Assembly: GCF_022899245.1 (NCBI RefSeq)
Contig: NZ_JALJAZ010000001.1
Coordinates: 1,023,501 to 1,087,500, forward strand
Reading direction: 5' to 3'
DNA length: 64,000 bases
Source of the DNA: Falsirhodobacter halotolerans
GTDB taxonomy: Bacteria; Pseudomonadota; Alphaproteobacteria; Rhodobacterales; Rhodobacteraceae
Within the stretch, counting starts at the first letter, position 1; the number at the start of each line of letters is the position of its first letter. The position numbers and the translations under genes were made by a program. The notes under the pieces were generated by a model. That model was given only the letters and a program-made list of their open reading frames with translations, was not told where the DNA came from and did not search any database. Shown in pieces: positions 43,854 through 55,763 of the stretch.

Positions 43854-45155
43854 TTAGCCGAAAACGCGTTTAAAAATCGTATCGACATGTTTGGTGTGGT
43901 AGGCGAGGTCGAACTTCTCCTCGATTTCCGCGGGCGAAAGAGCGGCTGTCACCTCAGCATCGCCCAGCAGTTCGGTTTTGAAGTCCGCGCCTTGCTCCCA
44001 GACCTTCATCGCGTTGCGTTGCACGAGACGATAGCTGTCTTCGCGGCTGACACCGGCTTGGGTCAGGGCAAGCAGCACGCGCTGGCTCATGACCAGACCG
44101 CGGAACTTGTTCATATTGGCCAGCATGTTATCGGGATAGATGACCAGCTTCTCGACAACGCCTGCCAAACGGTGAAGGGCGAAATCCAGCGTGATGGTCG
44201 CATCCGGCCCGATGGCACGTTCCACGGAGGAATGGCTGATGTCCCGTTCGTGCCACAGGGCGACGTTTTCCATTGCGGGAATGACCGCCATGCGGACCAG
44301 ACGGGCAAGGCCGGTCAGATTTTCCGTCAGGACGGGATTGCGCTTGTGCGGCATTGCCGAAGAGCCCTTCTGGCCAGCCGAGAAAAACTCCTCGGCCTCC
44401 AGCACTTCGGTCCGCTGCATGTGGCGCACCTCGATGGCGATGTTTTCGATCGAGGAGGCGATGACCCCGAGGGTCGCGAAGAACATCGCATGGCGGTCGC
44501 GGGGGATGACCTGGGTCGAGATCGGCTCGGGCAAAAGGCCCATCTTGGCGCAGACATGCTCCTCCACCGCGGGGTCGATGTTTGCGAAGGTGCCAACGGC
44601 GCCGGAGATGGCGCCGGTCCGGATTTCCTCCCGCGCGGCGACCAGACGATCGCGTCCGCGCGCCATCTCGGCATAGAAACGGGCGAAGGTCAGTCCCATC
44701 GTCGTGGGTTCGGCGTGAATTCCGTGGCTGCGACCGATGCGGACGGTGTCCTTGTGCTCCATCGCCCGGGTCTTCAGTGCCGTCAGGACGCGGTCCATGC
44801 CAGCCAGAAGAAGATCCGACGCGCGCACCAACTGCACGTTCAACGTGGTGTCCAGCACGTCCGAGGACGTCATGCCCTGATGGACGAAACGGGCATCGTC
44901 CGCGCCCACATGCTCGGCCAGATGGGTCAGGAAGGCGATGACGTCATGTTTCGTCACGGCCTCGATCTCATCGATGCGGGCCACGTCGAACTGCACATCC
45001 TTGGCGCGCCAGACGGCGTCGGCATTCGCGCGCGGGATCACGCCCAGATCGGCCTGCGCGTCGCAGGCATGGGCCTCGATCTCGTACCAGATGCGGAATT
45101 TCGTCTCGGGCGACCAGATGGCGACCATGTCGGGGCGGGAATAGCGGGGGATCAT
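43854..45155 (-). CDS. purB: Adenylosuccinate lyase
   Basis: This 433-residue enzyme of the fumarase/aspartase superfamily starts MIPRYSRPDMVAIWSPETKF, after AGGAGAGG. The signature GQKGSSAMPHKRNPVLTENL and the catalytic regions VHQGMTSSDVLDTTLNVQL and RIGRSHGIHAEPTTMGL are intact. It cleaves SAICAR and adenylosuccinate to release fumarate in purine synthesis. It has its own promoter, divergent from that of rpsF. Confidence 0.97.
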   Translation of the reverse strand: MIPRYSRPDMVAIWSPETKFRIWYEIEAHACDAQADLGVIPRANADAVWRAKDVQFDVARIDEIEAVTKHDVIAFLTHLAEHVGADDARFVHQGMTSSDVLDTTLNVQLVRASDLLLAGMDRVLTALKTRAMEHKDTVRIGRSHGIHAEPTTMGLTFARFYAEMARGRDRLVAAREEIRTGAISGAVGTFANIDPAVEEHVCAKMGLLPEPISTQVIPRDRHAMFFATLGVIASSIENIAIEVRHMQRTEVLEAEEFFSAGQKGSSAMPHKRNPVLTENLTGLARLVRMAVIPAMENVALWHERDISHSSVERAIGPDATITLDFALHRLAGVVEKLVIYPDNMLANMNKFRGLVMSQRVLLALTQAGVSREDSYRLVQRNAMKVWEQGADFKTELLGDAEVTAALSPAEIEEKFDLAYHTKHVDTIFKRVFG

Positions 45156-45185
45156 CGGCGGGCCTCTCCTGACGGGTTCGCGTGC

Positions 45186-45214
45186 GTGATACTGTGCGCG
45201 GGGGCGAAGGGCAA
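45186..45214 (-). promoter_or_regulatory. purB promoter
   Basis: On the minus strand TTGCCC (45214-45209) and TATCAC (45191-45186) are 17 bases apart, 31 bases before the purB ATG. It is back-to-back with the rpsF promoter. Confidence 0.65.
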
Positions 45215-45219
45215 CTTAC

Positions 45220-45247
45220 TTGCAGGTGGGTCTTTGTCGTGTATAAG
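45220..45247 (+). promoter_or_regulatory. rpsF-rpsR-rplI promoter
   Basis: TTGCAG (45220-45225) and TATAAG (45242-45247) are separated by 16 bases. A leader of about 90 nt containing a nested hairpin runs to the rpsF ATG. Confidence 0.75.
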
Positions 45248-45252
45248 GGCGC

Positions 45253-45306
45253 ATCTTTCCGCAATCACGAAACCGGCGCAGCCTCTCGTGGACGGGGGCG
45301 GAAGAT
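45253..45306 (+). promoter_or_regulatory. Structured rpsF leader RNA
   Basis: ATCTTTCCGC (45253-45262) pairs with GCGGAAGAT (45298-45306) with one bulged T. It encloses CACGA/TCGTG (45266-45270 with 45286-45290) and an ACCGGCGC-containing loop. This position is where the S6:S18 autoregulatory RNA occurs in other bacteria; whether this fold belongs to that class is inference. Confidence 0.5.
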
Positions 45307-45345
45307 TTGGCCCGTCCTATGAAATGCGCCTGAACAGGAGTGCAC

Positions 45346-45729
45346 ATGCCGCTTTACGAGCATGTCTTCATCTCGCGTCAGGACCTGTCCAACGCGCAGG
45401 CCGAAGGGCTGATCGAACATTTCTCCACGGTGCTGGCCGACAACGGCGGTAAAGTTGTCGAACACGAGTACTGGGGCGTCAAGACGATGGCCTACAAGAT
45501 CAACAAGAACCGCAAGGGCCACTACGCGTTCCTTCGCACGGATGCGCCGTCGGCCGCCGTGCAGGAGATGGAACGTCTGATGCGCCTGCATGATGACGTG
45601 ATGCGCATCCTGACCATCAAGGTCGATGAGCATGCCGAAGGCCCGTCCGTGCAGATGCAGAAGCGTGACGAACGCGAAAGCCGTGGGGACCGCGATTCGC
45701 GCGGCGACCGTGGCGGTTTCCGTCGCTGA
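45346..45729 (+). CDS. rpsF: 30S ribosomal protein S6
   Basis: The protein has 127 residues. MPLYEHVFISRQDLSNAQAE and KVVEHEYWGVKTMAYKINKN with GHYAF are conserved S6 strands. The C-terminus is a charged tail, rich in R, E, D and G (ESRGDRDSRGDRGGFRR), which varies widely between species. It opens the rpsF-rpsR-rplI operon with an AGGAG site. Confidence 0.97.
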   Translation: MPLYEHVFISRQDLSNAQAEGLIEHFSTVLADNGGKVVEHEYWGVKTMAYKINKNRKGHYAFLRTDAPSAAVQEMERLMRLHDDVMRILTIKVDEHAEGPSVQMQKRDERESRGDRDSRGDRGGFRR

Positions 45730-45746
45730 TCGAAAGGACCTGACAC

Positions 45747-45974
45747 ATGGCAAACAAACCGTTTTTCCGTCGTCGCAAGGTTGATCCGTTCGGGGGCGAG
45801 AATGCACCCGCGATCGACTACAAGGACACGCGCACCCTGCAACGCTACATTTCCGAGCGTGGCAAGATCGTGCCGTCGCGCATCACCGCCGTTTCGGCCA
45901 AGAACCAGCGCAAACTGGCCGCGGCCATCAAGCGCGCGCGGTTTCTGGCGCTGCTGCCCTACGCCGTGAAGTGA
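45747..45974 (+). CDS. rpsR: 30S ribosomal protein S18
   Basis: The 75-residue protein has the S18 core [19 protein letters not shown] followed by [20 protein letters not shown] and ending in [14 protein letters not shown]. The N-terminal basic [10 protein letters not shown] is normal. S18 binds S6 on the platform of the small subunit. It starts 17 bp after rpsF. Confidence 0.98.
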   Translation: MANKPFFRRRKVDPFGGENAPAIDYKDTRTLQRYISERGKIVPSRITAVSAKNQRKLAAAIKRARFLALLPYAVK

Positions 45975-45984
45975 GGACACCGAC

Positions 45985-46569
45985 ATGCAAGTGATCCTTC
46001 TGCAACGCGTGGCCAAACTGGGCCAGATGGGCGACGTCGTTTCCGTCAAGGACGGCTATGCCCGCAACTTCCTGCTGCCGCAGGGCAAGGCGCTTCGTGC
46101 CAACGACATGAACATCAAGTCGTTCGAGACGCGCAAGGCCCAGCTGGAAGCCGACAACCTCGAATCCCGCAAGGAAGCCGAGGTCGTGGGTCAAAAGCTC
46201 GACGGTCAGCAGTTCGTCGTCATCCGTTCGGCATCCGACTCGGGCGCACTTTACGGGTCGGTCACAACGCGTGACGTGTCCGACGTCGCCACGGCCGAAG
46301 GCTTTACCGTTGATCGCGGTCAGGTCGTTCTGGATCGTCCGATCAAGGATCTGGGTCTGCACCCGGTCACGGTCGTTCTGCACCCGGAAGTGTCCGTCAA
46401 GGTGACGATCAACGTCGCCCGTTCGAACGAGGAAGCCGAGCTTCAGGCGTCGGGCAAGTCGATCCAGGAGCTGGCCGCGGAAGAAGAAGCCGCCGCCGAG
46501 TTCGAGATCTCGGAACTGTTCGACGATCTGGGCGGCGCCCAGGGCGACGACGAAGACGACCGGTCGTAA
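45985..46569 (+). CDS. rplI: 50S ribosomal protein L9
   Basis: The 194-residue protein has the L9 N-terminal RNA-binding domain [20 protein letters not shown] with [16 protein letters not shown], a long connecting helix, and a C-terminal domain. An acidic tail of about 45 residues ([20 protein letters not shown] region) extends beyond the E. coli protein, as is common in alphaproteobacteria. A strong terminator follows. Confidence 0.97.
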   Translation: MQVILLQRVAKLGQMGDVVSVKDGYARNFLLPQGKALRANDMNIKSFETRKAQLEADNLESRKEAEVVGQKLDGQQFVVIRSASDSGALYGSVTTRDVSDVATAEGFTVDRGQVVLDRPIKDLGLHPVTVVLHPEVSVKVTINVARSNEEAELQASGKSIQELAAEEEAAAEFEISELFDDLGGAQGDDEDDRS

Positions 46570-46579
46570 AACCACCAAG

Positions 46580-46607
46580 CCGCGCCCCGAAAAGGGCGCG
46601 GTTTTTT
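46580..46607 (+). terminator. Ribosomal operon terminator
   Basis: CCGCGCCC-CGAAAA-GGGCGCGG followed by TTTTTT, 11 bp after the rplI stop. Confidence 0.93.
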
Positions 46608-46616
46608 CGTTCTGTC

Positions 46617-46642
46617 GGAACGACGTCCTGCCGCTTCGCGTT
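46617..46642 (+). promoter_or_regulatory. EcfG-type promoter of the YihY gene
   Basis: GGAAC (46617-46621) and CGTT (46639-46642) are 17 bases apart, just after the rplI terminator and 32 bases before the YihY ATG. GGAAC-N16/17-CGTT is the form recognised by the alphaproteobacterial general-stress sigma factor EcfG. Two other genes in this window have it. Confidence 0.65.
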
Positions 46643-46674
46643 CACACACAAATGTGACGAAAAGGGGACGCGGC

Positions 46675-48730
<2,056 letters not shown>

Positions 48731-48787
48731 GAATCGCTTTGTCACAGTCTACCGCTCAAAATTTTATGAGGAAACCACTCATCCCTC

Positions 48788-48796
48788 TTATCCACA
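48788..48796 (+). promoter_or_regulatory. Perfect DnaA box upstream of nrdF
   Basis: TTATCCACA matches the strict DnaA 9-mer exactly. It overlaps the NrdR-type box by two bases in the nrdE-nrdF spacer. Confidence 0.6.
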
Positions 48797-48807
48797 ATAT
48801 ATAGTGG
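48792..48807. promoter_or_regulatory. NrdR box upstream of nrdF
   Basis: CCACAATATATAGTGG matches the NrdR consensus acaCwAtATaTwGtgt closely and is nearly palindromic. NrdR represses RNR genes when dATP is high. I could not find a second box in helical phase. Confidence 0.7.
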
Positions 48808-48822
48808 AGTAAGAATTTTATC

Positions 48823-50970
48823 TTACAATGTGCAGCTCACGCAACCCTGCACCTCGGTCCCCTCCAGCGCAAGCTGGCGCAGACGGATGTAATAGATCGT
48901 CTTGATGCCCTTCTTCCACGCATAGATCTGGGCGCGGTTGATGTCGCGCGTCGTCGCCGTGTCCTTGAAGAACAGCGTCAGCGACAGCCCCTGATCCACA
49001 TGCTCGGTCGCGGCGGCATAGGTGTCGATGATCTTCTCCGGCCCGATCTCATAGGCGTCCTGATAGTATTGAAGGTTGTCGTTATCCATGAAGGCGGCGG
49101 GGTAGTAGACACGCCCGATCTTGCCCTCCTTGCGGATTTCGATCTTCGACACGATCGGGTGGATCGAACTGGTGGAGTTGTTGATGTAGCTGATCGACCC
49201 GGTCGGCGGCACCGCCTGAAGGTTGCGGTTGTAAAGACCACCCGCCATGACCTTCGCCTTCAGATCGGCCCAATCCGCGCGGGTGGGCAGCGTTACGCCG
49301 AACTTCTCGAACAGCGCGGTCACCGTGTCGGTTTCCGGCAACCAGTCCTGTTCGGTGTATTTGTCGAAGAACTCGCCCGTGGCGTATTTCGATTTGTCGA
49401 AACCGACGAAGCTTTCGTTCCGCTCCACCGCCAGAAGGTTCGATGCGCGAATGGCGTGGAAGGCGATGGCCGCGAAATAGGCGCGGGTGAAGTCGATGCC
49501 TTCCTCAGACCCGTAATAAATGCGCTCACGTGCCAAGAACCCGTGCAGGTTCATCTGGCCCAGACCGATCGCGTGGGATTCGTCGTTCCCCCGCCGGATC
49601 GACGGCACCGAATCGATGGCCGACATCACCGATACCGCCGTCAGCGCGCGCACCGCCGTTTCCACCGTTGCGCCGAAATCCGGCCCGTCCATCGTCTTCG
49701 CGATGTTCAACGACCCAAGGTTGCAGGAAATGTCCGTGCCCATATGGCTGTAGGACAGATCGTCGTTGAACTCCGACGCCTCGTTCACCTGCAGGATTTC
49801 CGAACACAGGTTGGACATGGTGATGCGGCCCGCAATCGGGTTCGCGCGGTTCACCGTGTCTTCGAACATGATATAGGGATAGCCGCTCTCGAACTGGATC
49901 TCGGCAATGATCTGGAAGAAGTCGCGTGCCTTGATCTTCTTCTTTTTTATGCGCGGATTGTCCACCATCTCGCGGTATTTCTCGGTCACCGAGATTTCCG
50001 AGAAGGGCACGCCGTAAACCTTCTGCACGTCATGCGGCGAGAAGAGATACATATCCTCGTTCTTCTTCGCCAATTCGAACGTGATGTCGGGGATGACCAC
50101 GCCCAGCGACAATGTCTTGATGCGGATCTTTTCGTCCGCATTCTCGCGCTTGGTGTCTAGGAACTTCAGAATGTCGGGGTGGTGGCAGTTCAGATAGACC
50201 GCGCCCGCGCCCTGACGCGCGCCCAGCTGGTTGGCATAGGAGAACGAATCCTCCAGGAGCTTCATGACCGGAATGACGCCCGAGGACTGGTTCTCGATCC
50301 CCTTGATCGGCGCGCCCGCCTCCCGCAGGTTGGTCAGCATCAGCGCCACGCCACCGCCGCGCTTGGACAGTTGCAGCGCCGAGTTGATCGACCGCCCGAT
50401 CGATTCCATGTTGTCTTCCAGCCGCAGCAGGAAGCACGAGATCAACTCGCCCCGCTGCTTCTTGCCGGCGTTCAGGAAGGTGGGCGTTGCCGGTTGGAAG
50501 CGGCCCCCCATGACCTCCTCCATCAACTGCATCGCCAGCGTCTCGTCCCCTTGCGCCAGGGTCAGGGCCAACATGCAGACGCGGTCCTCATACCGCTCCA
50601 GATACCGCTTCCCGTCCTTGGTCTTCAGGGTATAGCTGGTGTAATACTTGAACGCGCCGAGGAAGGTCGGGAACCGGAACTTCACGGCATAGGCGGCGTC
50701 CCAGATCCCGCGGATGAAGGGCCGGGAATACTGGTCCAGCACCTCGGTTTCGTAATACCCCTCGCGCACCAAGTAGCCGAGCTTTTCCTCCAGCGAGTGG
50801 AAGAAGACGGTGTTCTGGTTCACATGCTGAAGGAAATACTCCTTCGCCGCGCGACGGTCCGCATCGAAGCGAATCTTGCCGTCCCCGTCATACAGGTTCA
50901 GCATCGCGTTCAACGCGTGATAGTCCAGCGAGGGGCTCTCTACGGGGCGGTCGAGCGTTGCCGTGTCCAA
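48823..50970 (-). CDS. nrdE: Class Ib ribonucleotide reductase alpha subunit
   Basis: This 715-residue catalytic subunit starts from TTG 50970. The N-terminus [20 protein letters not shown] overlaps the nrdI 3' end by 31 bases; a later in-frame ATG ([10 protein letters not shown]) is possible. There is no ATP-cone. Active-site features are the region [34 protein letters not shown], and the radical cysteine in SNLCSEILQ. The C-terminal thiol pair is GCVSCTL. It reduces NDPs to dNDPs with NrdF, re-reduced by NrdH. Confidence 0.95.
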   Translation of the reverse strand: MDTATLDRPVESPSLDYHALNAMLNLYDGDGKIRFDADRRAAKEYFLQHVNQNTVFFHSLEEKLGYLVREGYYETEVLDQYSRPFIRGIWDAAYAVKFRFPTFLGAFKYYTSYTLKTKDGKRYLERYEDRVCMLALTLAQGDETLAMQLMEEVMGGRFQPATPTFLNAGKKQRGELISCFLLRLEDNMESIGRSINSALQLSKRGGGVALMLTNLREAGAPIKGIENQSSGVIPVMKLLEDSFSYANQLGARQGAGAVYLNCHHPDILKFLDTKRENADEKIRIKTLSLGVVIPDITFELAKKNEDMYLFSPHDVQKVYGVPFSEISVTEKYREMVDNPRIKKKKIKARDFFQIIAEIQFESGYPYIMFEDTVNRANPIAGRITMSNLCSEILQVNEASEFNDDLSYSHMGTDISCNLGSLNIAKTMDGPDFGATVETAVRALTAVSVMSAIDSVPSIRRGNDESHAIGLGQMNLHGFLARERIYYGSEEGIDFTRAYFAAIAFHAIRASNLLAVERNESFVGFDKSKYATGEFFDKYTEQDWLPETDTVTALFEKFGVTLPTRADWADLKAKVMAGGLYNRNLQAVPPTGSISYINNSTSSIHPIVSKIEIRKEGKIGRVYYPAAFMDNDNLQYYQDAYEIGPEKIIDTYAAATEHVDQGLSLTLFFKDTATTRDINRAQIYAWKKGIKTIYYIRLRQLALEGTEVQGCVSCTL

Positions 50971-51341
50971 AACCTGTCCAATCCTTGGCTGACCCGCGCG
51001 ACATCCTCATTGGTGCCCGCAAGTTCGAATGTGTAAAGCAGGGGAACGTTGCACTTGGCGGCGACGATCTTGCCGGCCCAGGCGAAATATTCCCCGAAAT
51101 TCAAGTTCCCCGTGCCGATCACGCCACGGATAAGGGCCCGGTTCCCCGGGTCGTTCAGAAAACGGATGACGGGCTTGGCCACAGCGCCACGCCCCTCACC
51201 ATCGGAATAGCTTGGGGTGATCAGCACATACGGCTCGGTCACCCGCGTCTCGCCCTGAATGCGGATGGCCGGACGTCCCAGCCGCTCCACAAACCGTTCC
51301 GTGTTTTTCGAGCCAGACGAGTAATAGACCAGCCCGCTCAC
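50940..51341 (-). CDS. nrdI: Flavodoxin-like NrdI
   Basis: The protein has 133 residues from a GTG at 51341. [20 protein letters not shown] is the FMN phosphate loop, [20 protein letters not shown] follows, and [20 protein letters not shown] contacts flavin. NrdI supplies the oxidant that forms the Mn2-tyrosyl radical of NrdF. The gene is 3 bp after nrdH and overlaps nrdE. Confidence 0.94.
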   Translation of the reverse strand: MSGLVYYSSGSKNTERFVERLGRPAIRIQGETRVTEPYVLITPSYSDGEGRGAVAKPVIRFLNDPGNRALIRGVIGTGNLNFGEYFAWAGKIVAAKCNVPLLYTFELAGTNEDVARVSQGLDRFWTRQRSTAP

Positions 51342-51344
51342 ATC

Positions 51345-51566
51345 TCAGGCCAATGCGCCGATCTTGTCGGGGCGAAAGCCCGCCCAATGGTCGGTTCCGG
51401 CCACCACCACGGGCGCCTGGCGGTATCCCATGCCGGTCACCAGTTCCAGCGCGGCCGCGTCTTCCGACAGGTCGATCAGGGTATAGGCCACGCCCTGCTT
51501 GTCCAACGCGCGCTTGGTCGCGTCGCATTGCACGCAGGCAGGTTTGGAATACAGCGTGATGGTCAT
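51345..51566 (-). CDS. nrdH: NrdH redoxin
   Basis: This 73-residue glutaredoxin-like protein begins MTITLYSKPACVQCDATKRA. The redox pair is CVQC, and the end WAGFRPDKIGAL is typical of NrdH. It delivers electrons to NrdE, usually from thioredoxin reductase. The ATG 51566 has AGGACG upstream. It heads the nrdHIE(F) transcript behind a leader of about 210 nt. Confidence 0.94.
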   Translation of the reverse strand: MTITLYSKPACVQCDATKRALDKQGVAYTLIDLSEDAAALELVTGMGYRQAPVVVAGTDHWAGFRPDKIGALA

Positions 51567-51784
51567 GGGCGTCGTCCTCATGCGGATGGGCACAGGTCCG
51601 GTGCGAGGGATCAGCCCCGCCACCGGGCGGCGTGCCCGTGGTCGATAGATTCGTGTTTCGGTCGCCTGCCGTCCAGATATGGTGGTTCGCCAGACTGCGG
51701 GAAAGAGCCAACCCTAGTTATTTCAGGGCCTTTTCCGTCCGCACACCGCAACCCCTAGAGGGGGCATTGGTTCCCGTTCGCAAT
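51567..51784 (-). promoter_or_regulatory. Long nrdH leader with no gene
   Basis: About 210 nt between the predicted transcription start and nrdH hold no supported ORF. They contain a second, degenerate NrdR-type half (CAACCCCTAG, 51749-51758) placed 32 bases from the main box. A GC-rich hairpin is also present (GCCGCC-CGGT-GGCGGG region near 51620-51640). I recognise no riboswitch. Confidence 0.4.
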
Positions 51785-51790
51785 ATATAG
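51781..51790. promoter_or_regulatory. NrdR box over the nrdH -10 region
   Basis: CAATATATAG here repeats the core of the nrdF box exactly. CAACCCCTAG at 51749-51758 lies 32 bases away (three helical turns), the usual pairing of NrdR boxes, though with a poor centre. Confidence 0.65.
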
Positions 51791-51814
51791 CTTTGAAGGG
51801 GGGCGCGCTGTCAA
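51785..51814 (-). promoter_or_regulatory. nrdH promoter
   Basis: A consensus TTGACA (51814-51809, minus strand) and CTATAT (51790-51785) are 18 bases apart. The -10 lies in the NrdR box, so bound repressor would block polymerase. Confidence 0.65.
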
Positions 51815-51819
51815 CCGCC

Positions 51820-51855
51820 AAACCACCCCCGGCGCGCAGTTTCCGGGGGGTGGTT
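51820..51855 (-). terminator. metH terminator
   Basis: AACCACCCCC and GGGGGTGGTT form a 10-bp or longer stem just after the metH stop (51868), followed on the minus strand by TTTGG. It separates metH from the nrdH promoter. Confidence 0.75.
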
Positions 51856-51867
51856 CTGTGGGTAACT

Positions 51868-54800
51868 TCAGGCGGATTCCACACGATCTTCCGCAGAGGC
51901 CGGAATATAATTGAGGATTGGCATAAGCCAGCGTTCCGCCTCGGCCACGGTCATGTCCTTGCGCGCGGCATAGTCGGCCACCTGATCGCGTTCCACTTTT
52001 GCAACACCGAAGTAATAACTGTCGGGATGGCCAAGATAGATGCCCGACACGGACGACCCCGGCCACATCGCCAGCGACTCCGTCAGATGGACGCCCGTCC
52101 GCGCCTCGGCCTCCAGCAGGCGGAACAGCGTCGTCTTTTCCGTATGATCCGGCTGGGCCGGGTATCCGGGGGCAGGGCGGATGCCGCGATAGGGTTCGCC
52201 GATCAGTCCGGTCGGGGAATAATCCTCGTCCGGGGCATATCCCCACAACTCCTTGCGCACCATCTCGTGCATCCGCTCGGCAAACGCTTCGGCAAAGCGG
52301 TCGGCCAGCGCCTTCACCAGAATGGCGGAGTAATCGTCCTTCGCCGCTTCGAAGTCCTTGGCGATGGCGATCTCCTCGGCTCCGGCGGTTACGACGAAGC
52401 CGCCGACATAATCGCGCACGCCCTCCGGCCCCACGAAATCCGACAGCGCCACATTCGGCCGTCCATCGCGCTTTGCCACCTGCTGGCGCAGCGTGTGCAA
52501 TGTGGCAAGCGGCGCTGTCCGTCCCTCATCGGTCCACAGCCGGATGTCATCCCCCACCGCGTTCGCAGGCCAGAACCCCACAACGGCCGCGGGGCGGAAC
52601 CACTTTTCGTCGATGATCCTGTTCAGCATCGCTTGCGCATCGGCAAACAGCGCCCGCGCCGCTTCACCCTGCTTTTCATCCTCAAGGATCTTGGGATAGA
52701 CGCCCTTCAATTCCCATGTCTGAAAGAATGGCGTCCAGTCGATATAGCGGGCGAGGTCCGCCAGATCCCAATCGTCCCAGTGCCGCAGGCCGAGGAAAGA
52801 AGGCGTCGCCACCTCATAGCCCGTCCAATCCACCTGAAAGGCGTTGGCGCGGGCCGAGGTCAGCGGCAGGCGCTTCTTTTCCCGCTCGGCCCGCGCGTGG
52901 TTCTCGGCCACCTTGGCGTATTCCTCACGGATGCTGGCCACATAGTCCGGCTTCTGGCTGTCCGACAGCAAAGCGCCAACAACCCCCACGGCGCGGCTGG
53001 CATCGGTGACATAGATCGCCTGGCCCCGATTGTATCTTGGATGGATCTTCACGGCCGTATGCACACGCGACGTCGTGGCTCCGCCGATCAGCAGGGGAAT
53101 GTCGAACCCCTCCCGCTCCATCTCGGAGGCCACATGCACCATCTCGTCCAGCGACGGCGTGATCAGACCCGACAGGCCGATGATGTCGCAGCCCTCGGCC
53201 TTCGCCGTCTCCAGGATCTTCGTCGCAGGGACCATCACGCCAAGATCGACGATCTCGTAATTGTTGCAGGCCAACACGACGCCGACGATGTTCTTGCCGA
53301 TATCGTGGACATCGCCCTTCACCGTCGCCATCAGGATCTTGCCCGCCGATTGGCGGCCTTCGCCCTTCTCCTCCTCCATGTAGGGCAGAAGAACCGCCAC
53401 CGCCTGCTTCATCACCCGCGCCGATTTCACCACCTGAGGCAGGAACATCTTTCCCGACCCGAACAGATCGCCGACCACGTTCATCCCGGCCATCAACGGC
53501 CCCTCGATGACGTGAAGCGGACGTTCGGCGGCCAAGCGCGCCTCCTCGGTATCGGCGTCGATGAATTCGGTGATGCCGTTGACCAGCGCATGTTCCAGCC
53601 GTTTTTCGACCCGAAGCTCGCGCCACGACATGTCGCGTTCCTTGGCGGGGCCGCCCGCCTGACCGCGATACTTTTCGGCGATCTCCAACATCCGCTCGGT
53701 CGAATCCGCGCGGCGGTTCAAAACCACATCCTCACACGCCTCGCGCAGGTCGGCGTCGATCTCGCTATAGACCGCCAGCTGCCCCGCGTTGACGATCCCC
53801 ATATCCATCCCGACCTGAATGGCGTGATACAGGAAGACCGCATGCATCGCCTCGCGCACCGGCTCGTTCCCGCGGAACGAGAAGGACAGATTCGACACGC
53901 CGCCCGACACATGGACATGGGGCAGGGTGTCGATGATGCGCCGCGTGGCCTGGATGAAGTCGACGCCGTAATTGTCATGCTCCTCGATCCCGGTGGCCAC
54001 GGCGAACACGTTGGGGTCGAAGATGATATCCTCGGGGGGGAAGCCCACCTCCTCGGTCAGAAGCTTGTAGGCGCGGCTGCAGATCTCGACCTTGCGATCC
54101 TCGGTATCGGCCTGTCCCACCTCGTCGAAGGCCATGACCACGACGGCGGCGCCATAGGCGCGACACAGGCGGGCCTGATGCAGGAACGCCTCCTCGCCCT
54201 CCTTCATGGAGATGGAGTTGACGATCGGCTTGCCCTGAACGCATTTCAGACCCGCCTCGATCACCTCCCATTTGGAACTGTCGATCATCAGTGGCACCTT
54301 GGCGATGTCGGGTTCCGAGGCGATCAGGTTCAGATACTCGATCATCGCCTGTTTCGAGTCGATCAGGCCCTCGTCCATGTTCACGTCGATGATTTGGGCG
54401 CCGTTCTCCACCTGATCGCGGGCCACCTCCAGCGCGGTGCCGTAATCGCCATTGGTGATCAGCTTGCGGAAACGGGCCGATCCGGTGACGTTCGTGCGTT
54501 CGCCCACGTTGACGAACGGGATGTCGCGGGTCAGCGTGAACGGCTCCAACCCCGACAGGCGCATCAACGGGGCCTGTTCGGGAAGGGCGCGCGGCGGATA
54601 TTTCGCCACCACCTTGGCGATGGCGCGAATATGGTCCGGCGTCGATCCGCAGCAGCCGCCCACCACGTTCAGCAACCCGTCGCGGGCGAAATCCTCGATC
54701 TGGGCGGCCATCGCCTCGGGCGATTCGTCATACTGGCCCATCTCGTTCGGCAGGCCCGCATTGGGATAGGCGCAGGTGAACGTGTCCGCGATGCCGGAGA

Positions 54801-55605
54801 TCTCGGCCAGATGTTCGCGCATCGCGGCGGCGCCAAGGGCGCAGTTCAGGCCGATGGTGAAGGGGGCCGCGTGGCGCACCGAATACCAGAAGGCGGTCGG
54901 TGTCTGTCCCGACAGGGTGCGGCCCGACAGGTCGGTGATCGTGCCGGAGATCATGACCGGCAGGCGGATGCCACGGTCCTGAAACACCTCCTCGCAGGCG
55001 AAGATCGCGGCCTTGGCGTTCAGCGTGTCGAAGATCGTCTCGATCAGGATGATGTCGGCGCCACCCTCCATCAGACCATGAATCTGCTGGGCATAGGCGA
55101 TGCGAAGATCGTCAAAGGAAACAGCGCGGTATCCGGGGTTGTTCACATCCGGGCTGATCGACGCCGTGCGGTTCGTGGGTCCGAGCGCACCCGCGACGAA
55201 CCGTTCGCGCCCATCCTCGGCCGTGGCGCGATCCAGCGCACGCCGCACCAGACGCGCGCCCTGAACGTTCAGATCATGAACCGCCCCCTCCATCCCGTAA
55301 TCGGCCTGCGCAATGGTCGTGGACGAAAACGTATTGGTTTCAACGATGTCCGCGCCGGCCTTCGCATACCTGTAATGGATATCCTCGATCGCGTCGGGCT
55401 GGGTCAGGATCAAAAGGTCGTTGTTGCCCTGCTGCGGATGATCGGACGGGTGGTGACAACCGCAGCCGCCATGCCCCAGAAACTGATCCTCGCCGAAGCC
55501 CAGATCCTGGATCTGCGTGCCCATCGCGCCGTCCATGATCAGGATCCGTTCCCGCGCGGCGGCCTCCAGACGGGCGAAAACTTCGGAACGGACGGGCGCA
55601 GGCAT
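51868..55605 (-). CDS. metH: Cobalamin-dependent methionine synthase
   Basis: The protein has 1245 residues with all four MetH modules. The homocysteine-binding barrel starts [18 protein letters not shown] and ends with zinc ligands in [17 protein letters not shown]. The methyl-folate pterin domain follows ([17 protein letters not shown]). The B12 domain has the ligand motif [17 protein letters not shown], in which His binds cobalt. The SAM-dependent activation domain closes it ([19 protein letters not shown]). ATG 55605 with AGAGGAG at good spacing is used rather than 55611. It remethylates homocysteine to methionine. Confidence 0.96.
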   Translation of the reverse strand: MPAPVRSEVFARLEAAARERILIMDGAMGTQIQDLGFGEDQFLGHGGCGCHHPSDHPQQGNNDLLILTQPDAIEDIHYRYAKAGADIVETNTFSSTTIAQADYGMEGAVHDLNVQGARLVRRALDRATAEDGRERFVAGALGPTNRTASISPDVNNPGYRAVSFDDLRIAYAQQIHGLMEGGADIILIETIFDTLNAKAAIFACEEVFQDRGIRLPVMISGTITDLSGRTLSGQTPTAFWYSVRHAAPFTIGLNCALGAAAMREHLAEISGIADTFTCAYPNAGLPNEMGQYDESPEAMAAQIEDFARDGLLNVVGGCCGSTPDHIRAIAKVVAKYPPRALPEQAPLMRLSGLEPFTLTRDIPFVNVGERTNVTGSARFRKLITNGDYGTALEVARDQVENGAQIIDVNMDEGLIDSKQAMIEYLNLIASEPDIAKVPLMIDSSKWEVIEAGLKCVQGKPIVNSISMKEGEEAFLHQARLCRAYGAAVVVMAFDEVGQADTEDRKVEICSRAYKLLTEEVGFPPEDIIFDPNVFAVATGIEEHDNYGVDFIQATRRIIDTLPHVHVSGGVSNLSFSFRGNEPVREAMHAVFLYHAIQVGMDMGIVNAGQLAVYSEIDADLREACEDVVLNRRADSTERMLEIAEKYRGQAGGPAKERDMSWRELRVEKRLEHALVNGITEFIDADTEEARLAAERPLHVIEGPLMAGMNVVGDLFGSGKMFLPQVVKSARVMKQAVAVLLPYMEEEKGEGRQSAGKILMATVKGDVHDIGKNIVGVVLACNNYEIVDLGVMVPATKILETAKAEGCDIIGLSGLITPSLDEMVHVASEMEREGFDIPLLIGGATTSRVHTAVKIHPRYNRGQAIYVTDASRAVGVVGALLSDSQKPDYVASIREEYAKVAENHARAEREKKRLPLTSARANAFQVDWTGYEVATPSFLGLRHWDDWDLADLARYIDWTPFFQTWELKGVYPKILEDEKQGEAARALFADAQAMLNRIIDEKWFRPAAVVGFWPANAVGDDIRLWTDEGRTAPLATLHTLRQQVAKRDGRPNVALSDFVGPEGVRDYVGGFVVTAGAEEIAIAKDFEAAKDDYSAILVKALADRFAEAFAERMHEMVRKELWGYAPDEDYSPTGLIGEPYRGIRPAPGYPAQPDHTEKTTLFRLLEAEARTGVHLTESLAMWPGSSVSGIYLGHPDSYYFGVAKVERDQVADYAARKDMTVAEAERWLMPILNYIPASAEDRVESA

Positions 55606-55629
55606 GGGCATCTCCTCTGGATCGTCTGA

Positions 55630-55658
55630 GTTATAGGGGAAACCGCCCCCAAGGGAAA
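55630..55658 (-). promoter_or_regulatory. Candidate metH promoter
   Basis: TTTCCC (55658-55653) and TATAAC (55635-55630) on the minus strand are 17 bases apart, 24 bases before the metH start. The leader is too short for a SAM or cobalamin riboswitch. Confidence 0.4.
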
Positions 55659-55763
55659 ATCGAACTGGTTCAAGATCAGGATGAACCGTGCGCAACCTTT
55701 CCAAGCGGTTTGGGGCATGATAAAGCGCCACGGCAAATTGACCTTTTCGAAATGAGGACCATC

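Noticed and set aside
45640-45729. RGD repeats in the S6 tail as an adhesion motif
   Set aside because: Charged R/E/D/G tails are common in S6 and are on a cytoplasmic ribosomal protein.
48755-48770. Second NrdR box (CTCAAAATTTTATGAG) upstream of nrdF
   Set aside because: It is palindromic but 37-38 bases from the first box, out of helical phase, and matches the consensus poorly.
51793-55629. 1278-codon plus-strand ORF
   Set aside because: It is the antisense of metH.
55606-55763. SAM or cobalamin riboswitch before metH
   Set aside because: The predicted leader is only about 20 bases, and no riboswitch core is visible in the metH-ndk spacer.
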